Shown here: positions 54,276-63,643 of the stretch, one piece after another
Layout of the letters: each line of letters opens with the position of its first letter
How positions within the stretch are numbered: position 1 is the first letter of the stretch
Assembly (NCBI RefSeq): GCF_002208095.1
Contig: NZ_CP017990.1
Location: 2,294,001-2,358,000, forward strand
Reading direction: 5' to 3'
Length of the DNA: 64,000 nucleotides
Origin: Enterobacter cloacae complex sp. ECNIH7
GTDB lineage: Bacteria; Pseudomonadota; Gammaproteobacteria; Enterobacterales; Enterobacteriaceae
Translations under genes and position numbers: made by a program
The notes under the pieces: generated by a model
What the model saw: only the letters and a program-made list of their open reading frames with translations
The model's database searches: none
What the model was told of the DNA's origin: nothing

Positions 54276-55433
54276 TCACCCTGCCTGCACGTCCACGACG
54301 GGTTTAAAATTCAGCGCGATGACGATCAGCAGCACGACTCCCGCACTCATGATCAGCCATGCGCTGGTCAGCGAGAACGAACTGTCGCGAACGATCCCCG
54401 CTATTAGCGGCATAAGCGCGGCAATCATGTATCCACCTCCCTGAACTTTAGACAGTAACTTCCCGGCCTGGGCGGGCGTTCGCGCATGATCGAACGTGAC
54501 GATGAGCGACAGCGGGAAGAGGGCGCCGATCCCGGTGCCAAGCAGCAGCGTGGATAACACCGGTGTTGTACCCGGCGCAAATACCAGACACAGTAATCCC
54601 GCCAGCAGCAACAGCAATACGGCGATCAGCGGCACGCGGCGGTCGGGGAATTTACCGATCAGCGCGGAGACGGCAAACCCGGCGACAACCTCGGTTAACG
54701 TTAGCCAGGCCAGCATGTAGCCGCTGCTGCGTGCGGACCATCCCGCCTGAATGTAAAGCGGGGGCAGCCAGGCCAATACCAGCGTGTAGGCGCCCGTACC
54801 CACGCCGAAAAAGAGCAACAGTAGTGCTGTACGGGAGGACGAGAGCGTGACGGTTTCGTGGGCTGTTTTTTCCTCCTGAGGATGCTTAACCAGGGTTAAC
54901 CAAAGTATCAGCGCAAGCAGCGCTAACAGCCCGGCCATTGCCAGCGCGGGCTTCAGCGTGAGCCATGAAAACAACGGCTCGGCGCTGGCGGCGGCGACTG
55001 CCGCTCCGGCCATAATGCCCGTGCTGAAGAGCGACATCACCGTGCTGGCCGTTTGCGTATATTCCTTTTTAATCAGGGCAGGCATTAACGCCTGGATCGT
55101 GCCTATGCTGGCCCCGCCCAGTAACGCGGTGCCCATAAGACTCTCCGGTGAGGCGCTAAAACCGCGCAGCAAACAGGCCGCAAGCAGGATAAAGAGCCCG
55201 AGCATAATTCCCCGAACGGCGCCGAGTCGGGCTAAAAGCCAGGGGCCACACAGGGCGGCAAGCCCCATCATCGCGACCGGCAGGGTGGTCAGCAGGCTGA
55301 ATTGCGTAGCGGTTAGCCCCGCTTCGCGCTGCAGCACGGAGAACAGCGGTCCGACAGAAGCCAGAATGGGGCGCAGGTTCAGCCCGACGATAAAAGCGAT
55401 AACGGCGAAGAGTAAAGGCGACGTGCGTTTCAA
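54276..55433 (-). CDS. CynX/NimT family MFS transporter
   Basis: A 385-residue transporter with about twelve helices. It resembles CynX (GLNLRPILASVGPL, LLGGASIGTIQALMPALIKK, GKLLSKVQGGGYMIAALMPLIAG in segments). NimT exports 2-nitroimidazole in E. coli, and CynX is linked to cyanate; substrate here is unknown. The start is TTG at 55433, ten bases after AAAAGGATT; longer upstream frames would lack homology. It is divergent from a MarR gene around a perfect palindrome, so it is probably repressed by that regulator. Confidence 0.83.
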   Translation of the reverse strand: MKRTSPLLFAVIAFIVGLNLRPILASVGPLFSVLQREAGLTATQFSLLTTLPVAMMGLAALCGPWLLARLGAVRGIMLGLFILLAACLLRGFSASPESLMGTALLGGASIGTIQALMPALIKKEYTQTASTVMSLFSTGIMAGAAVAAASAEPLFSWLTLKPALAMAGLLALLALILWLTLVKHPQEEKTAHETVTLSSSRTALLLLFFGVGTGAYTLVLAWLPPLYIQAGWSARSSGYMLAWLTLTEVVAGFAVSALIGKFPDRRVPLIAVLLLLLAGLLCLVFAPGTTPVLSTLLLGTGIGALFPLSLIVTFDHARTPAQAGKLLSKVQGGGYMIAALMPLIAGIVRDSSFSLTSAWLIMSAGVVLLIVIALNFKPVVDVQAG

Positions 55434-55482
55434 CGTGGAATCCTTTTCGGTTGTGAATGGCCCGGGCAAATCGGCACGAGCA

Positions 55483-55504
55483 TTTATCTTAACGTTAAGA
55501 TAAA
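55483..55504. promoter_or_regulatory. Perfect 22-bp palindrome, probable MarR operator
   Basis: The half-site TTTATCTTAAC is followed without gap by its exact reverse complement. It lies 50 bp before the transporter start and 62 bp before the MarR start, in the 133-bp divergent gap. MarR-type proteins bind such AT-rich palindromes, so this is the likely operator for both genes. Confidence 0.75.
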
Positions 55505-55566
55505 ATATGTTTTTGCGTAAGATGTACCGCACAACAGGATAAATACCCACGCCATCAGGGGTGAAA

Positions 55567-56103
55567 ATGCATGACCATGTAGACTTCGTTGTCGGCCAGT
55601 GGAGCCGTGCCATGCCGGAGCTGGACGCCTCGTCGATGAAAATTTTTGGCCGAATGCTACGGCTGATGAAGCATCTGGGAAAAGAACGGGCGCAGGCCAT
55701 GGGGCAGTTTGGTTTTCGCGAGGGCGAGTTTGACGTGCTCGCCACGCTGCGTCGCGCCGGTGAGCCGTACTGCCTTTCCCCCACGCAGCTCTATAAATCG
55801 CTGATGATAACCTCGGGGGCGATGACGAACCGGCTCAGCCATCTCGAACAGCTTGGGCTTATCAGGCGAATTGCCGATCCGGATGACAAGCGCAGCACCC
55901 TCGTAAGCCTGACGCCGCACGGGCAGGAGCGTATCGAACAGGCGCTGATCGTGCATACACAAACGCAAAATGCGCTGCTGAGCAGCTTGTCTGACGCGCA
56001 GCGCGCGCAGCTTGAGTCCCTTCTCAGGGAGCTGCTGATGACGTTCCCGTCTGAGGACCTGAGCGACAGGTCACCTAGTGCCGATAATACAAACACTGCA
56101 TAG
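55567..56103 (+). CDS. MarR family transcriptional regulator
   Basis: A 178-residue regulator, slightly long for MarR. The winged helix is at about residues 55-125 (LSPTQLYKSLMITSGAMTNR, LEQLGLIRRIADPDDKRS, where the last is the wing), with helical dimerisation ends. The ATG at 55567 follows AGGGG at good spacing; GTG at 55561 is possible. It is divergent from the CynX-like transporter and most likely represses it and itself. A LysR gene follows 24 bases later. Confidence 0.88.
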   Translation: MHDHVDFVVGQWSRAMPELDASSMKIFGRMLRLMKHLGKERAQAMGQFGFREGEFDVLATLRRAGEPYCLSPTQLYKSLMITSGAMTNRLSHLEQLGLIRRIADPDDKRSTLVSLTPHGQERIEQALIVHTQTQNALLSSLSDAQRAQLESLLRELLMTFPSEDLSDRSPSADNTNTA

Positions 56104-56127
56104 CTAAACCTCACAGAAAGGGAATGT

Positions 56128-57051
56128 ATGTCTTTACCGCCACTGTATGCGCTGCGCGCTTTTGAAGTTGCCGCGCGGCTGAACTCCTTCAGCAAAGCGG
56201 CTGAAGCACTGAATATCACGCCGGGCGCGGTCAGCAGGCATGTCCGGACGCTTGAACAGTGGTTCGACTGTGAGCTCTTTAAACGCCAGGGGCCGCGAGT
56301 GGAGGTCAGTGATGCCGGACGTATTCTGGCCGGACAGCTCAGCGAAAGTTTCTCGAATATTGAGTGGGCCTGTCGCGCATTCAGAAGTGAAAACCACCTT
56401 CTGCGCCTCAAAGCCCCCAGCACCCTGACGATGCGGTGGCTTCTGAATGTGCTTAAATCCTTTCGCGAGAACCACGCGAAGCCAAAAATTGAAATTGCCA
56501 GCGTCTGGATGGACTTCGACACCGTTGACTTCAGCCGTGAGCCCTATGATTGTGCGATCCTGCTCGGTAATGGCTATTTCGGCGAGTCAACGGAAAGCAG
56601 GCTGCTCTTCAGTGAATGGCTCATTCCGGTTTGTACCCCGTCGTTGCTTGAATCTGCCCGGCATCAGCTTCCAGAGTGCGATCTTATCCATCCCTCCCCG
56701 GACAGACGGGACTGGAAGCGCTGGCTGAAAAGAACGGGGTCATTCCCCGGACTCGACGTAAGTCGAGGGATAGTATTCGACACCCTGGAGCAGGGAAGTC
56801 TGGCCGCCATGCACGGTCACGGCGTGGCGATGGCCGATCTCCGCCTCACGCTCGACGCGCTGAAAAGCGGTCTGCTTGCGCTGCCCTTCAGGGAAGCTAT
56901 CGCAACCGGCGATGGCTATTACCTCGTCTGGCCGAAAAACTCGCTCAGAAGACAGAGTATTGAACGGTTGCTGGCGTGGCTTAACCTTAATGCGCCGGTG
57001 CTGCCTTCGTTGGATATCGTCTGTCTTGATTATAGCGAAAAGCGGGTTTAA
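56128..57051 (+). CDS. LysR family regulator, GcvA-like
   Basis: A 307-residue LysR-type regulator with an N-terminal winged helix (SFSKAAEALNITPGAVSRHVRTLE in part, about residues 20-43) and a C-terminal effector domain (about 90-300). The N terminus PPLYALRAFEVAARLNSFSKAA is GcvA-like. It starts 24 bases after the MarR gene on the same strand and may be cotranscribed. Targets are unknown. Confidence 0.86.
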   Translation: MSLPPLYALRAFEVAARLNSFSKAAEALNITPGAVSRHVRTLEQWFDCELFKRQGPRVEVSDAGRILAGQLSESFSNIEWACRAFRSENHLLRLKAPSTLTMRWLLNVLKSFRENHAKPKIEIASVWMDFDTVDFSREPYDCAILLGNGYFGESTESRLLFSEWLIPVCTPSLLESARHQLPECDLIHPSPDRRDWKRWLKRTGSFPGLDVSRGIVFDTLEQGSLAAMHGHGVAMADLRLTLDALKSGLLALPFREAIATGDGYYLVWPKNSLRRQSIERLLAWLNLNAPVLPSLDIVCLDYSEKRV

Positions 57052-57098
57052 TAAATGGCGGAATATTTATTGAGGGATATTCCGCAGATTGAGCGTAT

Positions 57099-57569
57099 TT
57101 ATGCGTAGGGAATATTCGCCATCTGTTTATATCGCTCCGGCAATGCGCTGTTCAGGTTGAGCAATTTATCCAGAATATAAAGCGCAGGCGTCCCCTTTGC
57201 GCGTTCAGCAGCGATCAGCGCCGTGCGTAACAGATTGGCAGCCGACGTCATTTCACGGAAATACTCCTCAGATTCACGCGTCTGAGTTTCGCCTGACGTG
57301 GCGTAACGCACCTTTGGCCAGTCCGCAAAGTCTAGCAGCGGAAGGATCCCATCTTCTTTTGGCAAGTGTGCTGAGAGCAGCTCTTCGGCGTTACCCGGAT
57401 TGCTTTGGGCGAAAGAGAGGAGGTGCAGTCGATGGATGAAAGGCGATAGCGCTTCTGAGCTTTCCTTTTCTGCTGAAAGTAACGTTATCAACTCATGCAC
57501 ATTTGCCTGGACGCTAAATTTATGAGGCGAGATAATATTCATTACAGGGAATAAAACATCGAGTGTCAT
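57099..57569 (-). CDS. Hypothetical cytoplasmic protein
   Basis: A 156-residue protein that I do not recognise. It appears largely helical, without signal or membrane segments. A GGAGCACCT sequence precedes the ATG. It converges on the LysR gene with a 47-bp gap. Function unknown. Confidence 0.65.
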   Translation of the reverse strand: MTLDVLFPVMNIISPHKFSVQANVHELITLLSAEKESSEALSPFIHRLHLLSFAQSNPGNAEELLSAHLPKEDGILPLLDFADWPKVRYATSGETQTRESEEYFREMTSAANLLRTALIAAERAKGTPALYILDKLLNLNSALPERYKQMANIPYA

Positions 57570-57836
57570 AGGTGCTCCATACAGGCTTGGTAATATTTAT
57601 TTTTTCTATCCCAGGGGTGAATGGATGGTATTTCAGTTGCGTCACTTTATAAAAACGATAAATAGTGGGAATTAATGTGAGTTTTACTCAATGTTGCGCT
57701 TTGGAGTGCGATCACGCGCATCCTCACGTTGCAGCGTTTTGTTTCACAAACGCCATCGCTCATCGACCGTCCAGAATGGTATAACGTCGTGCGGCAATCG
57801 GGTTGCCGCCCGCTGACTCCATTCACAAAGGTGTAT

Positions 57837-58313
57837 ATGAAACAAATTACGTTCAGTGACCTGCAGCAACAAAGCGAGCAGGCTGCCAATTCTCCTCGCT
57901 TACGCGCGCACCGCAATTTACATCCCGAGCTGAGCGACCCGGTACAACGCCTGGCTATCGCGATGGAGCCTGGTACCTATGTTCGCCCTCATCGCTACCC
58001 GCACACGTTTGAACTGCTGACGGCTCTGAGCGGTCGCTTTCTGGTGTTGAATTTTGATGACAGCGGTAACGTGACCCAGCGCGTGGTGTTAGGTGAAGAC
58101 TGCAAAGTGCTGGAGATGGATGCCGGTACCTGGCATGCCGTGCTGTCGCTGGATAAAGGCGGCGTCATTTTCGAGGTGAAACACGGCGGCTATCAGCCTG
58201 TTCCGGAGCACGATACCGCCCCATGGTCACCGGCTGAGAACGCGCCCGGTACCGCGGAGCTGATGAAATGGTACGCCCAGGCGCAGGTGGGTGACGGAGG
58301 TTTTACCCTGTAA
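57837..58313 (+). CDS. WbuC-family cupin metalloprotein
   Basis: A 158-residue small cupin. The first motif has HRYPHTFELLTALSGRF, and the second MDAGTWHAVLSLD, giving a likely metal site of His and Glu residues. WbuC proteins are often found near O-antigen clusters, but no such genes are near this copy. Function is not established. ATG at 57837; an interrupted GC-rich hairpin (58329-58354) follows. Confidence 0.8.
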   Translation: MKQITFSDLQQQSEQAANSPRLRAHRNLHPELSDPVQRLAIAMEPGTYVRPHRYPHTFELLTALSGRFLVLNFDDSGNVTQRVVLGEDCKVLEMDAGTWHAVLSLDKGGVIFEVKHGGYQPVPEHDTAPWSPAENAPGTAELMKWYAQAQVGDGGFTL

Positions 58314-58375
58314 TTTTCTCTACTTTTCCCGACGCGCGGAAAGGCGCGCCGGGATAGAGAGACGATCCCGCTAAC

Positions 58376-58915
58376 TCAACTGACCGTATTAAAATGCCAG
58401 CCGCTGGCAGTTGACAGCATCACGAACGGGCCGGCCAGCGTGCTGTTGTGATGCGCAATGATGTCAGTGGCGGATAAATGTGCGTTATCCATTGTGGTAT
58501 GCGCATCTGAAATCAATATCGTCCTGAAGCCCAGCTCCGGCGCGGCCCGGCAGGTGGTGTCGACACAAAATTCTGTTTTCATCCCGGCAATGACCAGCTG
58601 TCTGATGCCTCTCTGATTAAGTTCACGCAGCAATTCGGTATCCCGAAAACAGCTGGGATGGCGCTTGGTGAAAACAACATCCTGCTCCTTCACGTCCAGC
58701 TCGGGTATCAGCTGCGTTAACGGCCCCTTCTCTGAGAAGGGGGAGTCGTCTGGTCCAACATGGCGGGCAAAAAAGACGGGTACCTGAGCGTGGCGCGCGT
58801 TGGCTATTAACAAACGGATATTTGCCAGAACGACATCGGCGGAACAGGGGGAGACCGGGCCCCGGAAGAGGCCCTGCTGCATGTCGATAATTAACAGAGC
58901 ATTGTCAGAAATCAT
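58376..58915 (-). CDS. Isochorismatase-family cysteine hydrolase
   Basis: A 179-residue hydrolase. The catalytic triad is Asp11 (LIIDMQQG), Lys84 (FTKRHPS) and Cys117 (KTEFCVDTTC). Relatives include nicotinamidases and various amidases; substrate is unknown. The ATG at 58915 follows GGAG and starts the fold directly, whereas the longer frame from 59098 adds 61 residues of unlikely composition. Confidence 0.85.
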   Translation of the reverse strand: MISDNALLIIDMQQGLFRGPVSPCSADVVLANIRLLIANARHAQVPVFFARHVGPDDSPFSEKGPLTQLIPELDVKEQDVVFTKRHPSCFRDTELLRELNQRGIRQLVIAGMKTEFCVDTTCRAAPELGFRTILISDAHTTMDNAHLSATDIIAHHNSTLAGPFVMLSTASGWHFNTVS

Positions 58916-59252
58916 TTTCTTTCTCCATTCAGAGGGCGGTGAACGGAGAGGTATTTCCCCGTCCAGGCTGGCGGGGATTGAGGTTCTGTTTGTCAGTAGT
59001 TCGCTACAGATACGCTCACGCCGCCGAAGGTGCCGGTGGTGGTGAGGGTGGTTGTTGGCTGAGCTGACTGATACATGGAATGACCTTTGTTTATTCATTA
59101 CGCTATATGCGGAATTATCACGTTAGTTATAGCGTTGCTTAACTCATTGCTTCAAGACACCAACTTGAGTAGGGGTACGATCAAGCGGCAGGAAGCTGTC
59201 AGCAAAGGCTCGTAACCTGCTGTGCACGCCTTTGCTGACTGAATAGCCGGGA

Positions 59253-59852
59253 TTATTTAAGGCCCTCTAGTCCCTTCAGGAACTCCTCCACCTGCTCAGG
59301 CGTCGCCGCGTCTGCCTGGTAAAGAATATCGAGCTTAACGTTCTTCAGCCCGCAGAAGCCAAACACGCCTTCGATTATCTGCGTCTGAATCGCCGTCGAA
59401 TAGCCGTGTTTGTCGAATCCGGTGAGATCGCTGCCGCCGGTGGCAATCAGGCGGACGGGAACATCGCGTAAGCTGCCCACAATCCGGCCATCGTCGGCCA
59501 CCTTATACGCCCAGTTCAGGGTTAATACGCGATCGAACCAGCCTTTCAACAGCGCGGGGACCGACCACCAGTACACGGGGAAAACAAACACCAGCATATC
59601 CGCTCGCTCGACGCGCTGCTGCTCGCGCAGAATATCTTCAGGAAGGGCGCTCGGATCGCCGTGATACAAATCGAGATCGGCGCGGGTCATCGCCGGATTA
59701 AACCCTTCAGCATGCAGATCGGCAATTTCAACCTGCGTACCTTGCTCGCGTAATTTTCCGGCAATACGGGCTGCCAGCGAATGGGATAACGAATTGTCGA
59801 CAGGATGAGCCGTCACGATCAGTGCGTTATTTATGGCATTTGTAGCAGACAT
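59253..59852 (-). CDS. NAD(P)H oxidoreductase, flavodoxin-like (MdaB/KefF type)
   Basis: A 199-residue flavoprotein fold. ALIVTAHPVDNSLSHSLA binds the FMN or FAD phosphate, and FVFPVYWWSVPALLKGWFDRVL is the typical quinone reductase segment. It probably reduces quinones or related electrophiles with NAD(P)H. Single gene; a TetR gene follows on the same strand upstream. Confidence 0.85.
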   Translation of the reverse strand: MSATNAINNALIVTAHPVDNSLSHSLAARIAGKLREQGTQVEIADLHAEGFNPAMTRADLDLYHGDPSALPEDILREQQRVERADMLVFVFPVYWWSVPALLKGWFDRVLTLNWAYKVADDGRIVGSLRDVPVRLIATGGSDLTGFDKHGYSTAIQTQIIEGVFGFCGLKNVKLDILYQADAATPEQVEEFLKGLEGLK

Positions 59853-59925
59853 AGCGACCTCGAATGGGTGAGAATTGATGCCTATATTACTATTGGTAAC
59901 TTAGGTGTCAATCCGTCCCCAGCGA

Positions 59926-60519
59926 TCATTTTGTGCTATTCACGTAGGTCTCCAGCACGCCGGTCATGGCGCCGCTGAGCGTATCTTCCGCCACGTTCCG
60001 GGCGAGCACGCCGTTGCCAGCGGCGGTGCTGAGCGCGTCCGCGGCGCCAATAATGGCCGTCAGTACCGCTTCTCCCTGAACGCCTTTCAGAGTAACAAAA
60101 GGGGAAAGCGCGGTACGCAGGCAGTCGGCACATTCGGCCACGCATGCTTCACGAAACGTCTGCAACGCGTGGGATCCGGACAGCGCGGCAGCAATCGGCC
60201 CGGTCTCAGGCCCGGCGCTAATGGCGCAGTCGATATAGGCGGCGCTGAAAAAGCGGATCGTCTTCTCCAGCGTTTTGCTGTCGACCGCCAGCGTCTCGCG
60301 GAATTTCGCCAGCTGCCGGTCGCTATAATCCTGGTACAGCGCCATCAGCAGCCCTTCACGATCGCCAAAGTGATCGTAGGGGATAGGCTTGGTCACGTTG
60401 GCGCGTTCGGCCAGGTAGCCAAGGGTCAGCGCCTCCGTGCCTTGCTGACGAACGATTCCGCGCGCAACCTCCAGCAGCTGCACGCGGCGGTCCTCTTTTC
60501 TTAAGCGCTTAACAACCAT
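59926..60519 (-). CDS. TetR family repressor of the RND operon
   Basis: A 197-residue regulator with a TetR helix-turn-helix at about residues 28-50 (LGYLAERANVTKPIPYDHFGDREGL read in two parts). The C-terminal domain would bind ligands. The ATG follows GAGGAAAGC. It lies 34 bases downstream of the RND pump gene on the same strand, so it is probably the last gene of that operon and represses it. Confidence 0.85.
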   Translation of the reverse strand: MVVKRLRKEDRRVQLLEVARGIVRQQGTEALTLGYLAERANVTKPIPYDHFGDREGLLMALYQDYSDRQLAKFRETLAVDSKTLEKTIRFFSAAYIDCAISAGPETGPIAAALSGSHALQTFREACVAECADCLRTALSPFVTLKGVQGEAVLTAIIGAADALSTAAGNGVLARNVAEDTLSGAMTGVLETYVNSTK

Positions 60520-60553
60520 GCTTTCCTCAGAAGTGTTATCTACTCATGGTAGT

Positions 60554-63500
60554 TTACACGTTTTTTGCAGGATGCTGCACTCGTTGTTCCGCAGGACGGA
60601 TCCGGAACCAGATCGCATACATCGCGGGCAGGAAGACGAGGGTGACGATCGTCCCGCCCAGCGTGCCGCCTATCAGCGTGTAAGCCAGCGTGCCCCAGAA
60701 CACCGAATGCGTCAGGGGAATGAACGCCAGCACGGCGGCTATGGCGGTCAGAAGGACCGGGCGTGCGCGCTGGACCGTCGCTTCAACCACCGCCTGGAAC
60801 GGCTCGAGACCGTCCTTCTGGTTATGATCGATTTGACCGATCAGAATCAGCGTATTGCGCATAAGAATGCCGGAAAGGGCGATCAAGCCGACCAGCGCGT
60901 TGATGCCAAACGGCTGATTGAAAATCAACAGCACGGGCACTACGCCAATCAGCCCCAGCGGCGCGGTTAAGAACACCATCACCATCGCCGAGATTGAGCG
61001 CACCTGCAAAATGATGATCAGCAGCGTCAGGGCAATCATGATCGGGAACAGCGGAATCATTGCCTGCGTGGCTTTACCCGATTCCTCAATCGAACCCGCC
61101 ATGTCTATTCGGTACCCGGGCGGCAGCGCATCAACAATCGGCTGGAGCTGCTTCATGACGGCGACCGACACATCCGGTGGCTGAAGATTGTTAGCGATGT
61201 CGCCCCGCACGGTAATCGTCGGGGTGCGATCGCGGCGGCGCAGGATCGGATCTTCCATACCGATCTCAATCTTGCCGATTTGCGACAGCGGAACGCGCTG
61301 TCCCGCATTGCCGACAAGGGTGAAACCCTCGATTTTTGCCGGATCGAGACGGATGTCTCCCGCCGCGCGGCCAATAACCTCAACCGAGCGAATATCTTCC
61401 CGCACGGAGGTGACGGGCACGCCTGAGAGCAGAAACTGAAGCTGATCGGCAACGGCGCTGGAGGTCAAGCCGGTCGCCTGCAGGCGGTTTTGATCGAGGG
61501 TGAAATGCAGGACGGGAACGCGTGAGCCCCAGTCGGTGTTGACGGTTCTCATCATCGGGCTTGCCTGGAGCACGGCTTTCACCCTGTCAGCGATGTCATG
61601 CACCTGTTCGACATCCGGCCCCGACACGCGCCAGGCAACCGGGAAGGGCGAGTACGGGCCAAACACCAGCTGCGTTACCCGTACGCGGGCTTCGGGGGCA
61701 AGGCCGTTGGCGACAGCTTCTCTAAGCCGGAGCTTGAGCGCCTCGCGCGACGTCTCGCTGTCCGTCAGGATCACGATTTTCGCAAAAGACGGATCGGGCA
61801 GTTCAGGCGCCATCGCCAGATAAAAACGGGGCGAACCCTGACCAATATAGGCCGTGACAATTTTGGCTTCGGGCTGCTGGCCCAGCCACGCTTCGATTTT
61901 TGGGGTTGCGGCGCTGGTTTGCTCAATCGAGGTACCGTAGGGCATCTGCACCTCAACCAGTACTTCCGGGCGATCGGAGGTCGGGAAGAATTGTTTTTTA
62001 ACCAGCCCCATACCGAGCACGGCAAGAATGAAAATGGCGACCACCGACCCGGCCACCCGCCATTTTCTGGCGATAACGCGGGCAAGCAGCTGGCGAAAAC
62101 GGTTATAGCGAGGCGTGTTATAGATGGCGGCATGACCCCCTTCTACTTTAGGGATCGCCGGCAGGATCTTCACCCCAAGATAGGGCGTGAACACCACCGC
62201 GACAAACCACGATGCAATCAGGGCGAGGCCGACAATCCAGAACATATTGCTGGTGTATTCCCCTGCGGTCGACTGGGCAAAGCCATTCGGCATAAAGCCA
62301 ATGGCCGTCACCAGAGTACCGGCCAGCATGGGCGCAGCGGTATGGCTCCAGGCGAAGGCCGAGGCTTTGATTCTGTCGTAACCTTCCTCCATTTTCACCA
62401 CCATCATTTCGATGGCGATGATGGCATCATCAACCAGCAGGCCGAGGGCGAGGATCAGGGAGCCCAGCGTAACGCGGTCAAAGTTTATCCCCGCGGCTTC
62501 CATCACCACGAAAACGACCGCCAGCGTCAGCGGGACCGCCGCCGCAACGACAACACCCACGCGCCAGCCCATGCTGATAAAACACACCACCATGACCACA
62601 AGCAGGGCGACGAAGAATTTGATCATGAACTCATCGACCGACGAGCGAATATTCACGGACTGGTCGGTGACCTTGGTCAGGGACATGCCCAGCGGCAGGC
62701 TGTCATTTATTTTCGCCGTTTCCGCATCCAGCGCTTTTCCCAGCGCCAGACCGTTCCAGCCTTCACGCATCACGATGCCCAGCAGAAGGGCGGGCTCATG
62801 CTGATTGCGTATCAGCATCGTCGGGGGATCTTCGTAGCCTCGCTCAACCGTTGCCACATCAGACAGCTTGAGCGTTTTGCCCTGAGCCACAAAAGGCGTA
62901 TCGCGGATTTTCTGCAGTTCATCGAACGCGCCGTCCAGGCGGATAAAAATCTGCGCGCCTCGGGTCTCAATGGAGCCCGCCGCGGCTAACGCGTTCTGGC
63001 TGTTGAGGGCGTTGAAAATATCCTGCGGTGAGAGCCCTATCGTCGCCAGACGGTCATGGGAGAAGGAGATGTAAATCCGCTCGGCCTGTTCGCCGATAAT
63101 GTTCACTTTCTTCACGCCGGGAACGTGCAGAAGCTGCTGGCGCAGGCCTTCGGCATCGCGTACCAGCTGCCGCTGCGGTTCGCCTTTCGCTTTCAGCGCA
63201 AAGAGGGCAAAGGTGACATCCGAGAATTCGTCATTGATCATCGGGCCGATGACGCCCGCCGGAAGTCGCTGCGATTCATCTCCAAGCTTCTTCCGCGCCT
63301 GATAGAACTCCTCCTGCACTTCGGCTGGCGGGGTCTTGTCCTGCAATGACAACGTGATAAACGCCATGCCGGGACGGGTATAGGTTTCGGTACGGTCATA
63401 CCATTTGAGTTCCTGCAGGCGTTTTTCCAGCGGTTCGGCGACCTGATCCTGAATTTCCTGCGCGGTGGCGCCCGGCCAGACGGTTATCACCGTCATTTGC

Positions 63501-63643
63501 TTTACCGTGAAGGGCGGATCTTCCGCGCGTCCGAGCCCAAAGAAGGCGTAAATTCCGGCAATCGTAACCAGAACGATCAGAAACAGCGTAATGGAACGTT
63601 CGCGGACGGCCAGCGCCGACAGGTTGAAGCGGCTTCCGCTCAT
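60554..63643 (-). CDS. RND efflux permease (inner-membrane pump)
   Basis: A 1029-residue resistance-nodulation-division transporter with twelve helices and two large periplasmic loops. The paired aspartates in LGLLVDDAIIAIEMM are the proton-relay motif. The sequence differs from AcrB-type HAE1 proteins in loop details and resembles less studied RND pumps; its substrates cannot be predicted. It overlaps the adaptor gene by four bases (ATGA), and a TetR gene follows, so adaptor-pump-regulator form one operon. No outer-membrane channel gene is visible. Confidence 0.92.
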   Translation of the reverse strand: MSGSRFNLSALAVRERSITLFLIVLVTIAGIYAFFGLGRAEDPPFTVKQMTVITVWPGATAQEIQDQVAEPLEKRLQELKWYDRTETYTRPGMAFITLSLQDKTPPAEVQEEFYQARKKLGDESQRLPAGVIGPMINDEFSDVTFALFALKAKGEPQRQLVRDAEGLRQQLLHVPGVKKVNIIGEQAERIYISFSHDRLATIGLSPQDIFNALNSQNALAAAGSIETRGAQIFIRLDGAFDELQKIRDTPFVAQGKTLKLSDVATVERGYEDPPTMLIRNQHEPALLLGIVMREGWNGLALGKALDAETAKINDSLPLGMSLTKVTDQSVNIRSSVDEFMIKFFVALLVVMVVCFISMGWRVGVVVAAAVPLTLAVVFVVMEAAGINFDRVTLGSLILALGLLVDDAIIAIEMMVVKMEEGYDRIKASAFAWSHTAAPMLAGTLVTAIGFMPNGFAQSTAGEYTSNMFWIVGLALIASWFVAVVFTPYLGVKILPAIPKVEGGHAAIYNTPRYNRFRQLLARVIARKWRVAGSVVAIFILAVLGMGLVKKQFFPTSDRPEVLVEVQMPYGTSIEQTSAATPKIEAWLGQQPEAKIVTAYIGQGSPRFYLAMAPELPDPSFAKIVILTDSETSREALKLRLREAVANGLAPEARVRVTQLVFGPYSPFPVAWRVSGPDVEQVHDIADRVKAVLQASPMMRTVNTDWGSRVPVLHFTLDQNRLQATGLTSSAVADQLQFLLSGVPVTSVREDIRSVEVIGRAAGDIRLDPAKIEGFTLVGNAGQRVPLSQIGKIEIGMEDPILRRRDRTPTITVRGDIANNLQPPDVSVAVMKQLQPIVDALPPGYRIDMAGSIEESGKATQAMIPLFPIMIALTLLIIILQVRSISAMVMVFLTAPLGLIGVVPVLLIFNQPFGINALVGLIALSGILMRNTLILIGQIDHNQKDGLEPFQAVVEATVQRARPVLLTAIAAVLAFIPLTHSVFWGTLAYTLIGGTLGGTIVTLVFLPAMYAIWFRIRPAEQRVQHPAKNV

